A DNA stretch of 64,000 nt from Cladopsammia gracilis (GCA_022457155.1 JAJGOT010000003.1:1261501-1325500); one strand, 5' to 3'; shown: positions 1 to 12,728, counted from the first letter of the stretch. Program-made: numbers and translations. The notes: generated by a model not told the origin, from the sequence alone.

Positions 1-551
1 ACACTTGGGAAGTTGTGAAAGCTTTTGGAAGGAAGGGGAAAGAAGAAGGCGAGTTTCAGTATGCAAAAGGCGTTTGTATGGATGGTGAAGGACGCATTGT
101 TGTTGCCGAGTGCGGCTTAAACAACAGAATGCAGGTTTTCACAAAGGATGGTGAGCCTGTGTTTAGTTTTGGAGAAAGTGATTCAGAAAAACTGAACCAT
201 CCCACTGGATGTATTTTTTACGAAAAGACCTTCATTGTTTCCGACACTGAGAACCACTGCTTGAAAATCTTCGACAATTCAGGGAAGTATCTGCGTAAGA
301 TTGGAGAACAAGGCAAACGTGACGGGCAGTTGGATTGGCCTAAGGGTTTATGCGTTGAAAAAAGTGGAAACTATCACAACATTCTTGTTTGTGACCGTGA
401 CAATCAAAGGATCGTACAGTTTACAATGGAAGGTTCATTCACTGGAAAAACTGTTACTGAGCTTCAACAACCTGTTCGAATAGCTACAACGCCAACTGGA
501 AGGATTTTATTGTCTGATTATAGCGCGAAAAAAATATATATCCTACAATAG
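1..551 (+). CDS. TRIM-NHL protein, 3' end only (copy 1)
   Basis: This is the C-terminal part of an NHL beta-propeller; the 5' part lies before the window. The reading frame is open from the first bases and ends in TAG at 549-551. About 180 residues cover the last NHL blades and closely match the C-termini of the full copies at 14341-16515 and 45019-47193, with blade motifs such as GxGELxxPxGVCVDGEGRIVVAD and SDxxNHCLKIFDNSGK in slightly diverged form. In this family the NHL domain binds RNA or protein partners of a RING E3 ligase. The copies downstream read CAATAA at the stop, so that AATAAA overlaps the stop codon; here the sequence is CAATAG and that hexamer is lost. Whether the upstream part is intact cannot be seen. 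Confidence 0.85.
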   Translation, partial: TWEVVKAFGRKGKEEGEFQYAKGVCMDGEGRIVVAECGLNNRMQVFTKDGEPVFSFGESDSEKLNHPTGCIFYEKTFIVSDTENHCLKIFDNSGKYLRKIGEQGKRDGQLDWPKGLCVEKSGNYHNILVCDRDNQRIVQFTMEGSFTGKTVTELQQPVRIATTPTGRILLSDYSAKKIYILQ

Positions 552-3008
552 ATAGCAAAAAGTAAGAGATTGATACTTTTCAGTAGAATCAAGTTAAAAC
601 AATTACGGTAAGTGGCGACTGTACATGTATTTTATGAGGGTAAAACACAATGATGATGAGCTAGTGGCCTTTTAAAGCAAATTTCAAAATGCATTTAACT
701 ATTTGTAATTTGCAGAAGTAATTTAAGTAAATTAAATAAAAATAAATAAAGTTACAGTATTCAAAATTCGTTTAAGGCAAAATTACAATTTCATAGAGGA
801 AGAGAGAAGGTTGAAATATTTCTGTATTCAACACTGACTTGAAAAGCTTCCGCTTTAAACAATGTTTAGCCCTTTAAGGTTACAGTATACCTTCAAGGGT
901 GTCTCCAGTATAACAGCTCTAGCGTCTTAAGATTACACTTAATATACCTAAACCCAGATATCAAATTAAAGCTTATAGAGCTGGCTATCTAAATCGGGAA
1001 ACCATTTGGTAATAAAATGAATTGTCGAATTTTTTACGACGTCTAAATTCGAACGTCCGAATCAGCTATAAAACGCTACAACTCAAAGCGATTATTATAT
1101 TCTGCTAATTTGATTTGTTCTCGGGTTTTCGGACACGAAGCGCTAAAAAAATGTGTCGGCGATTTCCCATATTCAATTGCAGTGAAAAGTTACAGAATAT
1201 TTTCGAAAAGGGGAGAAAAAAAATTGGAATGATCGCACGGAAATGGCTCTTGACGAAAAAGTTTTCGGAATTAAGAAATTCGCCGATACGTTTTTGTTGA
1301 TTATATGTTAGCCTAGTTTCTGTCCAAATTTTAGGAAAATCGAACAAATTCCCTTCGAGTTGTAGCTCTTTAAAGTGTTCCCAACAAGCGAAAAATTAAC
1401 TTTGAGAAAACGGCGCTCAAAAAAACATATCGCTTAATAAACAAACTCCGCCCTAAAAGTTATACCGTCATTTCTCCGTCAATTTTCACTATTTTTCGAT
1501 AATTTTTTTTTTGAATGAAAGTTCATTCTGTAAACTTTATTTTAACGCCAAAAAAAAATTTCAATAAATTTTCGATCTGAAGGTACACTGTAACCTTAAG
1601 CCCCAATAGTGATTGGCACTCACATTCTCCTTGTATTATCAATGCAAGATCAATAATGCAAGTCATGAGAATTAAGGAAACGATCACCGGATAATCATAT
1701 GAACTGCTTTGATATTCAAACAACTTCTCCCAACTAGAACTACAACAAAAGTATAGCTTGTTTTAGTGTTAAGTGGTTCTAACACTCATAGTACGGCCTC
1801 CTTCAGAGGTCTTATTATATCGGGGACATAGAAAATTCAAATTTAAAAATCTAGTAGTGCTTTAGTGGGCGTACAAATTGTTCTTAACATGGCAGGGTTT
1901 AGACACGCCATGTCACGTGACTTAGAAACAAAAGAGCGCGTGATTCAAATTATAAGGTAATTAAACAGTGAAAAATTAGGCTATATTTGATAGCGTTAAT
2001 AAGTAGTAAGCGTTTTCAAATGTATTAGGAATAACAAGGAAAACGTTTTAAGGGAAGGGGGCGGTCGCTCTGTGATTTATATATCCTACGAATCTATAGC
2101 AAAAAGTAAAAGAAAATACTTTTATTCTTTAATGGACCTTTCAAAGTTAGAAGGCAACTATTTTTGTCCTAAGCAGGGTTAGCTACTCTGTGTCACGTGA
2201 CTATGATCCAAATGATTTGATAAATCGTGCAAAGCTAAGCGATATTACTTAAAAGTAGAACGCCTTCCATAATATAAAAGTTAATTATTAGTGAGGCCCC
2301 ATTTCGTTTTGGTTTAAGGGGGGAGGGGGTAAGGGATGGGTATATTACTATATCCTACAATAAATAGCAAAAGGGTAGTGGTGTTAAATAAAGACAACAT
2401 GTTTTTAGACTTAGCAGGGGTTAGACATTTGATGTCATGTGATTATGATAACTAAAAAGTTAGGACGTTCGTGAAAAATCGATTGTCAGTAATTAGATTA
2501 ATTAAATTAGTATACTGGGCGTCTTTATTATCGGTATCCCATTTATTTTAGATCTAAATACCTCATATCCAATAAACTGTCTATTCTTCTTAACAAATGT
2601 GTTGCTCGATATCCCAGAATTTCCTTTTCCCGATATCTCGTTTAACAGTTAAATATCGGAATATCCCCTTTGACCCAGTATTCCATGCACATCCCGATAA
2701 CCCAAACAAAAATGGTTCCAGGCAATAAAACACCAACAAACCAAACCAACAAATCCGACCGCGAAAATGGTTGCTGCAAACGTAGTGCGACCTTCTCAGC
2801 TCCGATCGCGATGCGTTTCCTGATTTCAGTTTACACAATGTTGTGACACTAGCGCTAGGATCATGTTACCACTCAGCTAGGATCATCCTTATGCTAGAAC
2901 CATCAGAACCATTCTCGCACTACAACCTTTCACATGTAAACTGAAAGAACACATCCCGCTCGGAAGATCCGGAAGGCTTATTGAGTCTCGACTGAATTTA
3001 ATTCAATA
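552..3008. other. Intergenic spacer, paralogous to 41018-42777
   Basis: I see no convincing gene here. Much of the stretch is a diverged repeat of the DNA downstream of the TRIM copies at 16516 onward and 41018 onward, with shared landmarks such as the gagggtaaa(a/g)cacaatgatgatgag block, the tatcggggacatagaaaattc block and the tatatcctac-aataaatagc block. This shows that the TRIM genes were copied together with their flanks rather than as retrocopies. Open frames here are short, have low-complexity composition and are not shared between the paralogous spacers. Confidence 0.6.
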
Positions 3009-4263
3009 CAGTGGAGCTTCTACTTTGAGACACCTCTATTAATAACACAATTAAAAGTGACACAAACTTCTTTTGTGCCAGCGAATGACATTTATATAAT
3101 CTTTGTCTCTATTTCCTCTATTGAAGTGACATTTCTATTAAGGTGACAGAGACAGAGACAGTTTTGGAGCATCAACGCTGTTTCAGCCTCCATAAGGGGA
3201 CAAACAACTTGCTATAAATGGGTTCTTAAAATCACACCAAAGCAGTTTTTAGGCGGAATATGCGATGCATACAGGCAACAAACAGTTATCCAACCTCATA
3301 CAAAGGGCAATCGACAATTTAAGGGATAAGCCATCATTTCATCAAAGACATGAAAAGCGCAAGTGAGAATTGAAAGCCTTACCAGGAGACTTGTCGCCGT
3401 GAATTTCACGTCCTAGTTATACAGTAATGTGACATAACCAGTTGTTCATGTTTCAGCCTGTATTTCAAAATAACAACAAATAAAAATTGTATTTTGAACT
3501 GTAATGGGCTATTAGAGTAATCTACAAGTGGCAAGAAAACACAGAGTTTGTACAGCGTAATGTTGATATTGCAAGTTTAAATAATGCATTTTATGTTTGC
3601 TTAAAATAATGGCTACAGTTCCAACCCGGGGGGGGGGGGGGATACTCAACAAAGTTTTGTACGGGGCTGCTCCGCCCCGAGGTTCAAACCCTTACCTTTT
3701 CATATACCGTTTTTGACAGAAAAGGTACCCCTTTCATATACCTTTCATTGAAAATGGTACCCCTTTCATATAGCCTTTACGTGCGTCTGCTTGATATATT
3801 TTGAAAGGCGCTTTTTATAAGACTTAAATGGCAGTTTTCAGTACCTTTTTACGCCTCCACGGCGTGTTTTCGGTACCCTTTCCTATTCTTCGTGAAATCC
3901 CTACCGTTTCATATACTTCAACTCGTGAAATCACGACCCTTTCATATACCTCCAGCCTCAAAAAGGTACCCCTTTCGGGCGGAGCATCCCCGTATAGCCC
4001 ATTATATTTTAGTACACCCCCCCCCCGGGAGTTTCAAGTCAAGAAAACAGGCATTTTTGCTTAGGTGGTTAAAAGTGTTAATGACGCCAGCAAACCCTCC
4101 ATTGAGTACCATTAAGGGGGCTATATACCTTGTCCCTCTATTAAGAGGACACTTTACCTTGTCCCCTGCCTTGTCCCTCTATTTGCGAACACTTTTCCTT
4201 GTCCAACGTTAAGAGGACACTTTTCCTTGTCCTCAGGGTGTCCCCTTCAAAGAGATTCCACTG
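3009..4263. mobile_element. Degenerate mariner-type element with nested repeats
   Basis: The segment starts TA|CAGTGGAGCTTCTACTTTG and ends AGAGATTCCACTG|TA. This gives imperfect inverted ends beginning CAGTGGA and a TA duplication, as expected for Tc1/mariner-type non-autonomous elements. Inside are blocks of the type ccctctattaagaggacac near 4130-4240 and a nested patch at about 3625-4030 bounded by a G-run and a C-run, filled with degenerate cctttcatatacc repeats. No transposase is visible. A related left end occurs at about 43528 in the paralogous spacer. Confidence 0.45.
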
Positions 4264-5011
4264 TAGCCCCTATTGAGTCACTTGAAGCCAGCGCAGCAAT
4301 CACGATCTAAGCCAAGGCAATGCCTTTTATTTTCGCTTGGTTTAGAATTCGCATGTATCTTAGCCACTGCTTGTTGACATTGAACATTTGCGTAATGAAA
4401 GATACCACACCACCTATCGTGGTTATACCCCTTGACTCCTAATTGCCGCCAAGTTCTAACTTATAAAAAGAGTTCAAAATTCAAGTTATGACAAGTCAGG
4501 TCTAACTCAAGAAACGAAAGACGTCACCAAGTGCGTTGTGGGTGATGCAGAGTTCAGATGACTTTAACAAGAGAGATCCACCTTTCCAATCACCCTGTTC
4601 GATGTGGCATAACATATTAATTACACGATACCCGCACCAGCAGCCATTACTAGCTAAGAAATGCCAAAAATTGTTGTGGTACGATAAATAAATCCTTCTG
4701 TTAAGGATTCAAAGTATACAGCCGTGAGTGATTTCCTGATTTTCATTTGTATGCGCCGGCAGTTCTCAGACCCAAGCTCTTCGATTTAAGTGAAAACCAT
4801 GTCGACATCCTGGTCTCACTGACACCATAGTCGCTTCTCATGTCCTCAGACATGCCTTGTATCTCTGGTAAGAAGTCCGCTGTCAAGTGTTTGTCTCCAC
4901 GCGACTCGTCACGTGTCACGAAGTTGTATTTTATAGGCGCAATTGTTTTAATTCCGAAGGGACACGCTTTTGAAAGAATGTTTTTGAAGCCGTTCAAAAA
5001 ACTCGCAGCAC

Positions 5012-5072
5012 GTGTATTATCAGGTGTAAAAACTCTCGGCTTCGCCTCGAGTTTTTAAACCTGATAATACAC
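5012..5072. repeat. Short hairpin (MITE remnant)
   Basis: A 61-bp inverted repeat. The arms GTGTATTATCAGG and CCTGATAATACAC are perfect complements, extended imperfectly by AAAACTC/GAGTTTTT around a tcggcttcgcctcga loop. It lies where the first RASA exon relic of copy A degenerates. Confidence 0.5.
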
Positions 5073-6794
5073 TACTGCTCGTTTTTTAAACTATACTTCA
5101 AATTTTATTTTCCTTTGTTTTTGGCTATGGTAATATATGATAATGAGTTTTAAACAAACGAAAATAAAATTTGAACCAAGGATAAAATTGAACCACAACA
5201 TATAAACGAAAGTAATTAGTGCAATTTCAGTACGAATCGATCGCTTCAAAGGTAAAGGTGTAAATAGTGCACAAATCGAATAAACGAATTTCAATTTACG
5301 AACTTCGGTATTAATACGACGTTTATGACATGCATGGCGCCCAACGTGGGGCAGTAAATCACGACCTTGGGTTCCAGAGGTACCATAAAGCTCTCAAATA
5401 TTGCAATGTAAGAAAATAACGCCGAGGGCATGACAGAACTCACTTACTCAATAAATTTCAACTTTAAGTTATGTCCAGATAGAAACGGTAACTTCACGAA
5501 AGGTATTATAATGAAAGGGGAGGCAAGTTTGAATTGAAATTCATTCACCGCAAGGTCAGCATAATAGTGATCACGTGGCTATTTTTAAACTGGGAAAGAA
5601 ACTAACATCGTATGCAACGGATTGCATATCAAGGAACTTTAATTCTAGAGAATGTCTGGCATCAACGTATCCTTTAGTGTCGCTATATTATGATCATGAA
5701 TTTCTTCCACTCTTTGCAGACAGTCCAGAAGATTGGAAACATTGAGTTCCCTCAGCATTGCGGAAAGGAGAAATGGATGGGACCACTGTACAAGTGGATC
5801 GCATTTTACACAGACGAAGTCAAAGAGTTTCTGGACAGGCTTGCTGATGTGGAAGATGAAGAAGGTAACCATGACAACTGTCTGTCAAACAATGTCTGTT
5901 CACTGTGAACTATCAACACATCCAACGTAAACAGTAGTCAAGATAAAATTATGAAGTAGTACGGCTGGATACCTTAAGATGTAATCAATATGCAAGATGA
6001 AGTGTGCCACACGTCATCTTGAATACCAAGTAAGACGCTACTGTACTGTAAACTTCCTGGAAATCGACTTCACCTAATTAAACGATTTCTTTACGTAGCC
6101 TTGTATATTTAGTTCCAGGCTGTGACCACAGGCGAACTGTGTTTAGTCAGTCACTGATCATCAAGGACGGTTCCGTCAAGAAGTGTCGCTACAGGGATTC
6201 CTGGCTGCCAAAATCATACAAGTTCAAAAAGCGCTACTGTTGGCTGAGCACGGAAAACTTCCTTTACGCGAAAACAAATGATTCACAGGTAAGCAGAAGG
6301 GTCCGTACGGGACTGCGATATGTTACGAAAACTGCGCACCACCACCTATTGAAAGCAACATCTCTGAGGATAAAATGAGTTATACAACTGAATTGTGTTA
6401 TCATTTGTGGGATGAAGCATCATAACCTGAAGCCGCTCATAATCAGTTGTGTTTTCTTTTCCAGACAAGGCAATTTCTACCGACAAGAAAGATTCTTGCA
6501 ATTGAGCGAGCTGACGAGCCAGCGTTTCAGAAGCCAAAGGTGTTCCAAGTGGTCAGTAAAGATTACGAAGACACTGTTCAAATCCTCTATCTCGCCGCGC
6601 AGGTAAGCACATCTAGTCTTTAATTGTTCAAATGAACAAGCACATACATTTTGAATAATTTTGAATTGTCTACTTTTATTTAGGATGTTAATGAAATGAA
6701 TCAGTGGCTATCAGCGATAAGGAAAATGACAATTTCTAATCTCAAAATGCTGAGCTATTTCCACCCGGGAGTGTTTCACAAAAATAAGTGGACA

Positions 6795-7146
6795 TGCTGC
6801 AAACGTGCACTCAGACAAGGTTAGTACAACTGATCACGTGCTGCAAACGTGCACTCAGACAAGGTTAGTACAACTGATCACGTGCTGCAAACGTGCACTC
6901 AGACAAGGTTAGTACAACTGATCACGTGCTGCAAACGTGCACTCAGACAAGGTTGGTACAACTGATCACGTGCTGCAAACGTGCACTCAGACAAGGTTAG
7001 TACAACTGATCACATGCTGCAAACGTGCACTCAGACAAGGTTAGTACAACTGATCACATGCTGCAAACGTGCACTCAGACAAGGTTAGTACAACTGATCA
7101 CATGCTGCAAACGTGCACTCAGACAAGGTTAGTACAACTGATCACA
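6795..7146 (+). repeat. 44-bp minisatellite carrying a splice donor, 8 units
   Basis: Eight head-to-tail units of 44 bp start at 6795, 6839, 6883, 6927, 6971, 7015, 7059 and 7103. Each contains the last 25 bases of the RASA zinc-finger exon, the GT of its 5' splice site (ACAAG|GTTAGT) and 19 bp of intron. The same array has 2 units in copy B and 3 in copy C, so the number changes between paralogs. Confidence 0.9.
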
Positions 7147-7667
7147 TGCTTGACCATTTACCTCATTCCAGGAAATTTTTCCACAGAGTTAAATCTCTGT
7201 GTGTTAGCCCCAGTAAGCAAAGGCGGAAAACACGAGGAAAAGAAAAAGATATTTGACCTCGTTGGGATTTGAACCCACATTTCCCTCCCTGACCCGATTG
7301 TTCAAAAGGGTGAACAACGCTATCTACCAGATAACTCACTATCCAGTGCATAAGACTTAACAAAACCAATTAATGTTGTTATTTATGCATGGCATAAGGA
7401 TTTATTCATTGGATGACCAGTGAGTGGATCGCGCTTGCAGCTTTTGTAAAACCGGATCCTGGAGTCTAACATTTGAATCTGAGGACGAAATCCCGCGAGA
7501 AATTATTTGAAAAGAAAAGAGCAATGGAGAAGTACTTTCCTAAATACTTTCAATTGTATGCTGATTCGTCTGCAAACGTGATGTGTGCGCTACTAATAAA
7601 TAAGCGCCTTGCAGGTTATAAAAGATAAGCCTATTTTGCTTTAACAGAGCCATTTGTTCTTTTTCAG
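7147..7667. other. Intron sequence of RASA copy A with MITE debris
   Basis: This lies between the minisatellite and the last exon. It contains a degenerate piece of the GGATAG/TATCC-type MITE seen better at 57011-57158, together with a gacctcgttgggatttgaacccac block that recurs at about 18038 and 63673. I see no gene. Confidence 0.5.
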
Positions 7668-7843
7668 CTGGTGGTTGCCAACTGACACACACTCACGTAA
7701 CTCTGAGTGACTGGCGAGATCCACTCGACCCAGACTCCGAAGCACAGATGATTTTCACCCAGCTCATGCAGAGCCGGGAAGAGCTCAAAGAAAAGTTCCT
7801 TATAACTAAAGAATTCCACAACCAAATAGACCACAACTGGTAG

Positions 7844-10642
7844 AAGTCATTGATGAGCTTGAAATAGCTCATCAAACGCATGAGAAAAACGCGATTAAGA
7901 AATCGTAGAATTATCCACGAAGTTACATTTTGTGTAGAACGGTGGCTAAATTTTTTTTATATAAATCTTTTAAAAAATGTCAGGGATCTTAAATGACATT
8001 TTGAGAAGTCAAAGTTACATTTGGACTGAGTTAATAAATATCAGTTTTTTAACTTGACTCTTTTAGAAAGTTAATAAATTGAGAAGCCGGTCGAGTAGGC
8101 AGTTGAGGTGAAATAAAATTAGACATTTATGTTCTAGATGCATAAAATATTATGAATTTCAGCAAAGCGAGTTTAAGCAGTATCTTTCATAAAGTTAATA
8201 TATATTTACTTGATAAAATAAAAGAGGATTATATTAGAGAATATGCATGTCATTTGTTTGTTGTCTTTTTGTTTCTTTCCTTTTAAGATATCATGAAAAC
8301 AACTTTTCTTAATCTTAAGGTGGTTCACCTAGATTTTGTGGCTTAACTACATCCCAACTTTAAACGGCAGATAGTTCACTGTGTGAGCTCGGTCGGGCAA
8401 GTTGCTTCATTGGTTTAATGGACATCGATGTTACCATAGCAACGAACCGATAACTTAATGGTTTTTGCATATCAGCAATTTCCTAAACATCTAGACCTTA
8501 ATTTTTAAAACGACATATAAGGCTAGATGTATGTCTCAAGATTGCAAAGTTTGAAAAAATACTATCGAGCGTTTTCGAAAAAATTTTGATCATTAAAATT
8601 TTGATTATTAAATTTTTTAAGCCGATTCGCCTTACCCTTTGTTAATTCGTCGATGCAAGAGAGGATGAACTAAGAAAACAAATCTCCCATACGTGGGCCA
8701 TTTTCAATGATAATTTTTTCAATCTATTTTTAGCAAGTAGTCATACTGGGCGGCTATTTTAAGGAAGCCACCTGATTGGTCAGTTGTAATGACGTAATGA
8801 AATTTAAGAGTTGGCGACATTGCTGTTCTGGGACCCGTTTCTCAAAGGTCCCGATAACTTTTCGGGCCAGCAGCTAGAAAAAAAAATCTCACCTTCGCTT
8901 TCACGTTCTTGTCTCTGTGCCTTTATACTCGCAGATTTCCCGCTGCTTTCAGTTCCTTTTCTTTTCAAGAACTGACGACTGAAGCTTTTCTCAGTCGGAA
9001 TGCTCATTGCGCTCGGGATGACAAAACACACGGAGAAACGCGACCACGACGGCGGGAAAAATCTCCGCAATGACATATGATCCTCTGATCATTGGCCGCG
9101 CGACCATGGGGACGAGAACTAAAATAACTTTCACCGCGTGGCGCGAAGCTTAAAATAGATTGAAAAAACTATCATGAGGCATGGGGATGTGTTCTCTTAG
9201 TTCATTCTCTCTTGGTAGATGCTAGTGTTTTCTTGACAAATTTAAACAATATTTTCATATTATACCTGTGGTCAGGAGCCCATCTTAATGGGTTCCTGCT
9301 GTGGCATAAACTACGTTTCTTGAAGGTTTCATCCAGTTTGCTTTGGTGTGATCAAAAGCAATGTCATAACCTCATTTACTCAGAAAAGTACTGTATCGTC
9401 TTTGTTACACAAGCTTTTATCAAAAAACTAGTGGATGGCATTTCTTTAAACACATGCATTATGCGGCAATGAAACCTTTGAAGACGAATAAATAAGTCCC
9501 CTATACTTTTATGTTTATTTCGCGTTCTAAAAATGCTTCATTGGATTTGCGCGCGAAATTTGCAGAGACAGTCCTGGAGACAGTGCATCACACCGGTTAG
9601 ATTTCAGATCAAAAGTTTACAACTTTTTCCTCAAAGGAGCGTTCTAGTGCATGCTGGGGTCGCGCGTTTCGCGACATCGACAGGAATTCAAAATCAGAAG
9701 CATCGACAAAAATTCCAATAATTACGAAATCGTAGAAAGTGTAGAATGAGCATAAACGGACACGAGAACAACAAAGAAAACGAGAACTGTGGAATCAATG
9801 CGGCATGCACCGAGGAAACCCGTGATGAATTTTCATTCAGGGGAAGTGGCTCCAGCGTGGCAGGTGAATTTTTGCAACAAAAACAATCTTAGGGTAAATT
9901 TCATTGGCAATGTGAATAAAACAATTGGCTCATGCTTTAAGATGTGTGTATATCAAGTTATGATACACTTGAGAATTTGGAGAGCACTCAAGAAGCTACA
10001 GTTGAATGCACAAGCTAAGCTGAAACCTCTTTTCAAATTTGGCCAGGACTACGACTACAACCAAAGGCAAAAGTGTTGGGAAGGGTCCTTGTTTTCCTCA
10101 CCCCTTCCCCCTCGTCCCCCCTCTTTCAAAGTTGCTGTTAACGCAAATACTTAACTTACACTGTCTTTTGTATAGACGTCTTCAACATTGGATTTGGGGG
10201 AGAGGGGGCTATAAAAAGCATTGTGCGCGCCTTTAATTGAGCTGAAACCCAAAGGTAGTGTCATTTTTTAGCGTTTTACAAGCCTTCCCAAGTAATTTTG
10301 TCTTGGGTTGTAGTCTCGCTTGCCCCGACACAAGCGCGAGAAGGAGAAACCAGATTTCTTCTTCACGCCCGCGCGTCACGTGTCCTCGTGACTGTCTATT
10401 TTCGTGCGCAATCACGAGATTCGCACGAGTCGTGATCCGGTTCTAATAATGTGCCATAAGCCTCAAATGCTAATCAGACAGAGGTCAGCAAATACAATGG
10501 TGTTTTGTACAGCTGCCAAGGTCTTGATAAACCATATTTTCTGTTGGTTGTCGTGTTGCAAGAAGGCAGGGGAGGGGTGAGTCCGCTAAAGTCACGAACG
10601 GATTTGTCTTCCGGCCCCCTCCGATTTTTTACCCTCTTCCTT
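7844..10642. other. Intergenic spacer, paralogous to 58844-61020
   Basis: Long stretches match 58844-61020 and, in shortened form, 18061-19628. Examples are the ttaaggtggttcacctagatttt block at about 8320, 18152 and 59250, and the accaaatttcattggcaatgtga-type block at about 9890, 19120 and 60530. The open frames in the three copies are not conserved as proteins, so I read it as duplicated non-coding DNA. It is the 3' flank of the RASA unit and the 5' flank of the TRIM unit. Confidence 0.6.
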
Positions 10643-10839
10643 CACGGGTACCCCAAGCTCAAGTGATGTTTACACGTTGTAATTTGAACGTAGCGGTAAC
10701 TGTTGCGTAATAGCGAAATTATAAGGATTTGTATGGGGAAAATTCACTTCGAATTTGGGCGTAAAATTACGAACGAGAATAAAACTGGCTCACCTGAACT
10801 TCTTTGTGTGTTTACTTGTATCTTCAGTGGTCTTCAGTG

Positions 10840-10840
<1 letters not shown>

Positions 10841-10902
<62 letters not shown>

Positions 10903-10980
10903 CAGTAGCAGTAGCAGTAGCAGTAGCAGTAGCAGTAGCAGTAGCAGTAGCAGTAGCAGTAGCAGTAGCAGTAGCAGTAG
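10841..10980. repeat. (TAG)n / (CAGTAG)n microsatellite
   Basis: Pure TAG repeats run to about 10902 and then alternate as CAGTAG up to 10980. The tract continues on the far side of the inserted element (12441-12693) in the same strand sense, as if an element had entered one long TAG tract. Open frames of poly-Ser or Ala-Val across it are artefacts. Confidence 0.95.
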
Positions 10981-11432
10981 AGATGTTTCGCATAACTCCA
11001 ACACCATATGCTAATGAGTCACAATAGTAGAAAGAGCCACAAAATATGTTAATGATCTTTTCGACGCACGGGTAAGCTTTTTGTTTTCTTTGTCTGTTAA
11101 TCCCTATGCAGCCTCGCGGCATTTATGGGGCAGTGCAGCGCGATATTTTTTTAACAGCCAGTCAATTCGTTGAAGAAGTTAAAATAAAACCTGGGCTGCC
11201 CTGGGCTTCAAAAGATACTTTAAGGAGACGGAAACTGCACTTCATTTTTGCAAACGCTTTAAGATGCCGACATTTTCCCAATTTTCCCGTGAATTTTTTT
11301 TAAAACTCAACGGCATCTTCCATACGTAGACATTATTTTTAAGACTTAAGTCACGTCTATTCTCTACTGTCACTGACTTGTCTGAAAAGAGGGTAGGGAC
11401 GTGACGTAAAATATCTTTGTGCTGAAAAGAGC

Positions 11433-11440
11433 TATAAAAG
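11433..11440 (+). promoter_or_regulatory. TATA box of the small spliced gene
   Basis: TATAAAAG lies 40 bases before the ATG at 11481, so transcription should start only a few bases before the coding sequence. Confidence 0.55.
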
Positions 11441-11480
11441 ACAGCGCTTAAAATTCGATGATCTTACTCAGTTCGCAGAA

Positions 11481-12243
11481 ATGACTTCATTTTGGAGGCC
11501 ATTTGATGAGGACGACGAACAGCCCGAAACAATTGGTCAGTTACGACACTAAAACATATCTCAGGATTTTTTTTACTAATTTTGTCTTTCTAATTTCATT
11601 GTTTTTTTGTGCAAAAATTTCAATAGAGCCTAAGGCTAAGAAAACCAAAAAGCGTCGCTACCAGATAACCGAAGTTGAGCAAATGATAGTCCTAGAAGCC
11701 TACAGCGAAAACTCGGGCTGGGATGACATTTTAACGGCAATAAAGCAACGCTTAAGTCAACCCTTAGCTGGAAATTTTCTGAAGAACGAAAGCATCAGGG
11801 AATACTATCGTTCTACCCCAAGAGAATCATCGATAAAAAGGATTAGACCAATTGTTTCCCAAAACCTCCAAAAAGCTAAACAGCTGACTGCCACGACAAG
11901 TACAAGCGAGTCGGCGATGTCACAGGCTATTGTGGATAACAGGATGCGATACGCAAAGAAGCGTTCACCAGAAGAGCGAAAATCCGCGAAATTTAGCCAG
12001 GCAGCATGTCTTGACGAAGATAGTTCAGACACCGATGCCGATGCTGATCTCCCAGGGGAAGCCAACCCCGCACCGCCTGAACCAAAACAGGACAAACCTA
12101 AGAAAAAGCGCTCCAGGAAGCGACAGCGGACATCACAGGAGGCCCACAAGGCGCACACGAAGATGTGTGGGAAGGCAGTGAAAATGATGAGTAAAATAGA
12201 ACGCATACTGGATAAATTTGGTAGCGACAGTAGCGACAGTTGA
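11481..12243 (+). CDS. Unknown lysine-rich 223-residue protein, two exons
   Basis: Exon 1 is 11481-11535 and exon 2 is 11627-12243, with a 91-bp GT-AG intron whose splice joins the phases without a stop. Without splicing, the frame from the ATG stops within a few codons of the donor. The protein starts with an acidic segment, then a basic patch (KKTKKRRY), a possible helical domain at about residues 30-85 and an acidic run (DEDSSDTDADAD). A strong nuclear-localisation-like cluster (KKKRSRKRQR) follows, and the C-terminal helix ends in GSDSSDS. This suggests a nuclear, perhaps DNA-associated protein. I do not recognise the family. It lies inside the 24-bp inverted repeats described above and may be that element's own gene. 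Confidence 0.55.
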
Positions 12244-12269
12244 TAGTATTTGTAAACTAAAACGATGAA

Positions 12270-12275
12270 AATAAA
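12270..12275 (+). terminator. Polyadenylation signal
   Basis: AATAAA lies 26 bases after the stop codon of the 223-residue gene. Confidence 0.6.
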
Positions 12276-12440
12276 ATGCTTTTTGTCACACAATTCGTGT
12301 TTTATTTGATGGTTCTATTCGTGCGTGCCGCAAATATTAAGGAAAAGTTACCCATTGGAAAACAAACCGCGTATTTTACATATTTAGTGAACTTTTGCAC
12401 CAAAGTGGCTCTAGTTGGAGTTATGTGAAACATCTCTAGT

Positions 12441-12694
<254 letters not shown>

Positions 12695-12728
12695 TGCTGC
12701 GGAACGAGCGCAGCGAGTGAGCAGCAAC

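Larger units (their letters stand above)
4706..7843 (+). pseudogene. RASA2/RASA3-like Ras-GAP, 3' half, copy A
   Basis: Exons inferred from GT-AG sites: a RasGAP-domain exon relic at 4706 to about 4830, then 5720-5864, 6119-6288, 6465-6602, 6684-6819 and 7668-7843. The phases are consistent across the last five exons. The products read as the end of a RasGAP domain, a PH domain (IIKDGSVKKC..KRYCWLS; KVFQVV; LYLAAQDVNEMNQWLSAI) and a BTK-type zinc finger (HPGVFHKNKWTCC followed by GGC across the next splice). This order is that of the GAP1 family (RASA2/RASA3), which acts at membranes on Ras. The first exon relic has lost one base and its donor site. The last exon lacks most of the C-terminal tail seen in copy B and stops early at 7841-7843. 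The upstream GAP exons are absent, so I call it a broken partial copy. Confidence 0.7.
10979..12437 (+). mobile_element. 1.46-kb element with 24-bp inverted ends
   Basis: The left end (10979-11002) begins AGAGATGTTTCGCATAACTC. The right end (12414-12437) is its reverse complement with a single change (CGC versus CAC on the same strand). Both outer flanks are TAG microsatellite. The only gene inside is the compact spliced gene at 11481-12243, with its own TATA box and polyadenylation signal. The superfamily is not recognised, and the target duplication cannot be resolved within the repeat. It could also be a duplicated host gene with accidental inverted flanks. Confidence 0.45.

Noticed and set aside
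6795..7146. Regular 44-bp repeats resembling a CRISPR array
   Set aside because: Units are contiguous with no variable spacers and consist of exon-intron border sequence; the context is an animal gene.
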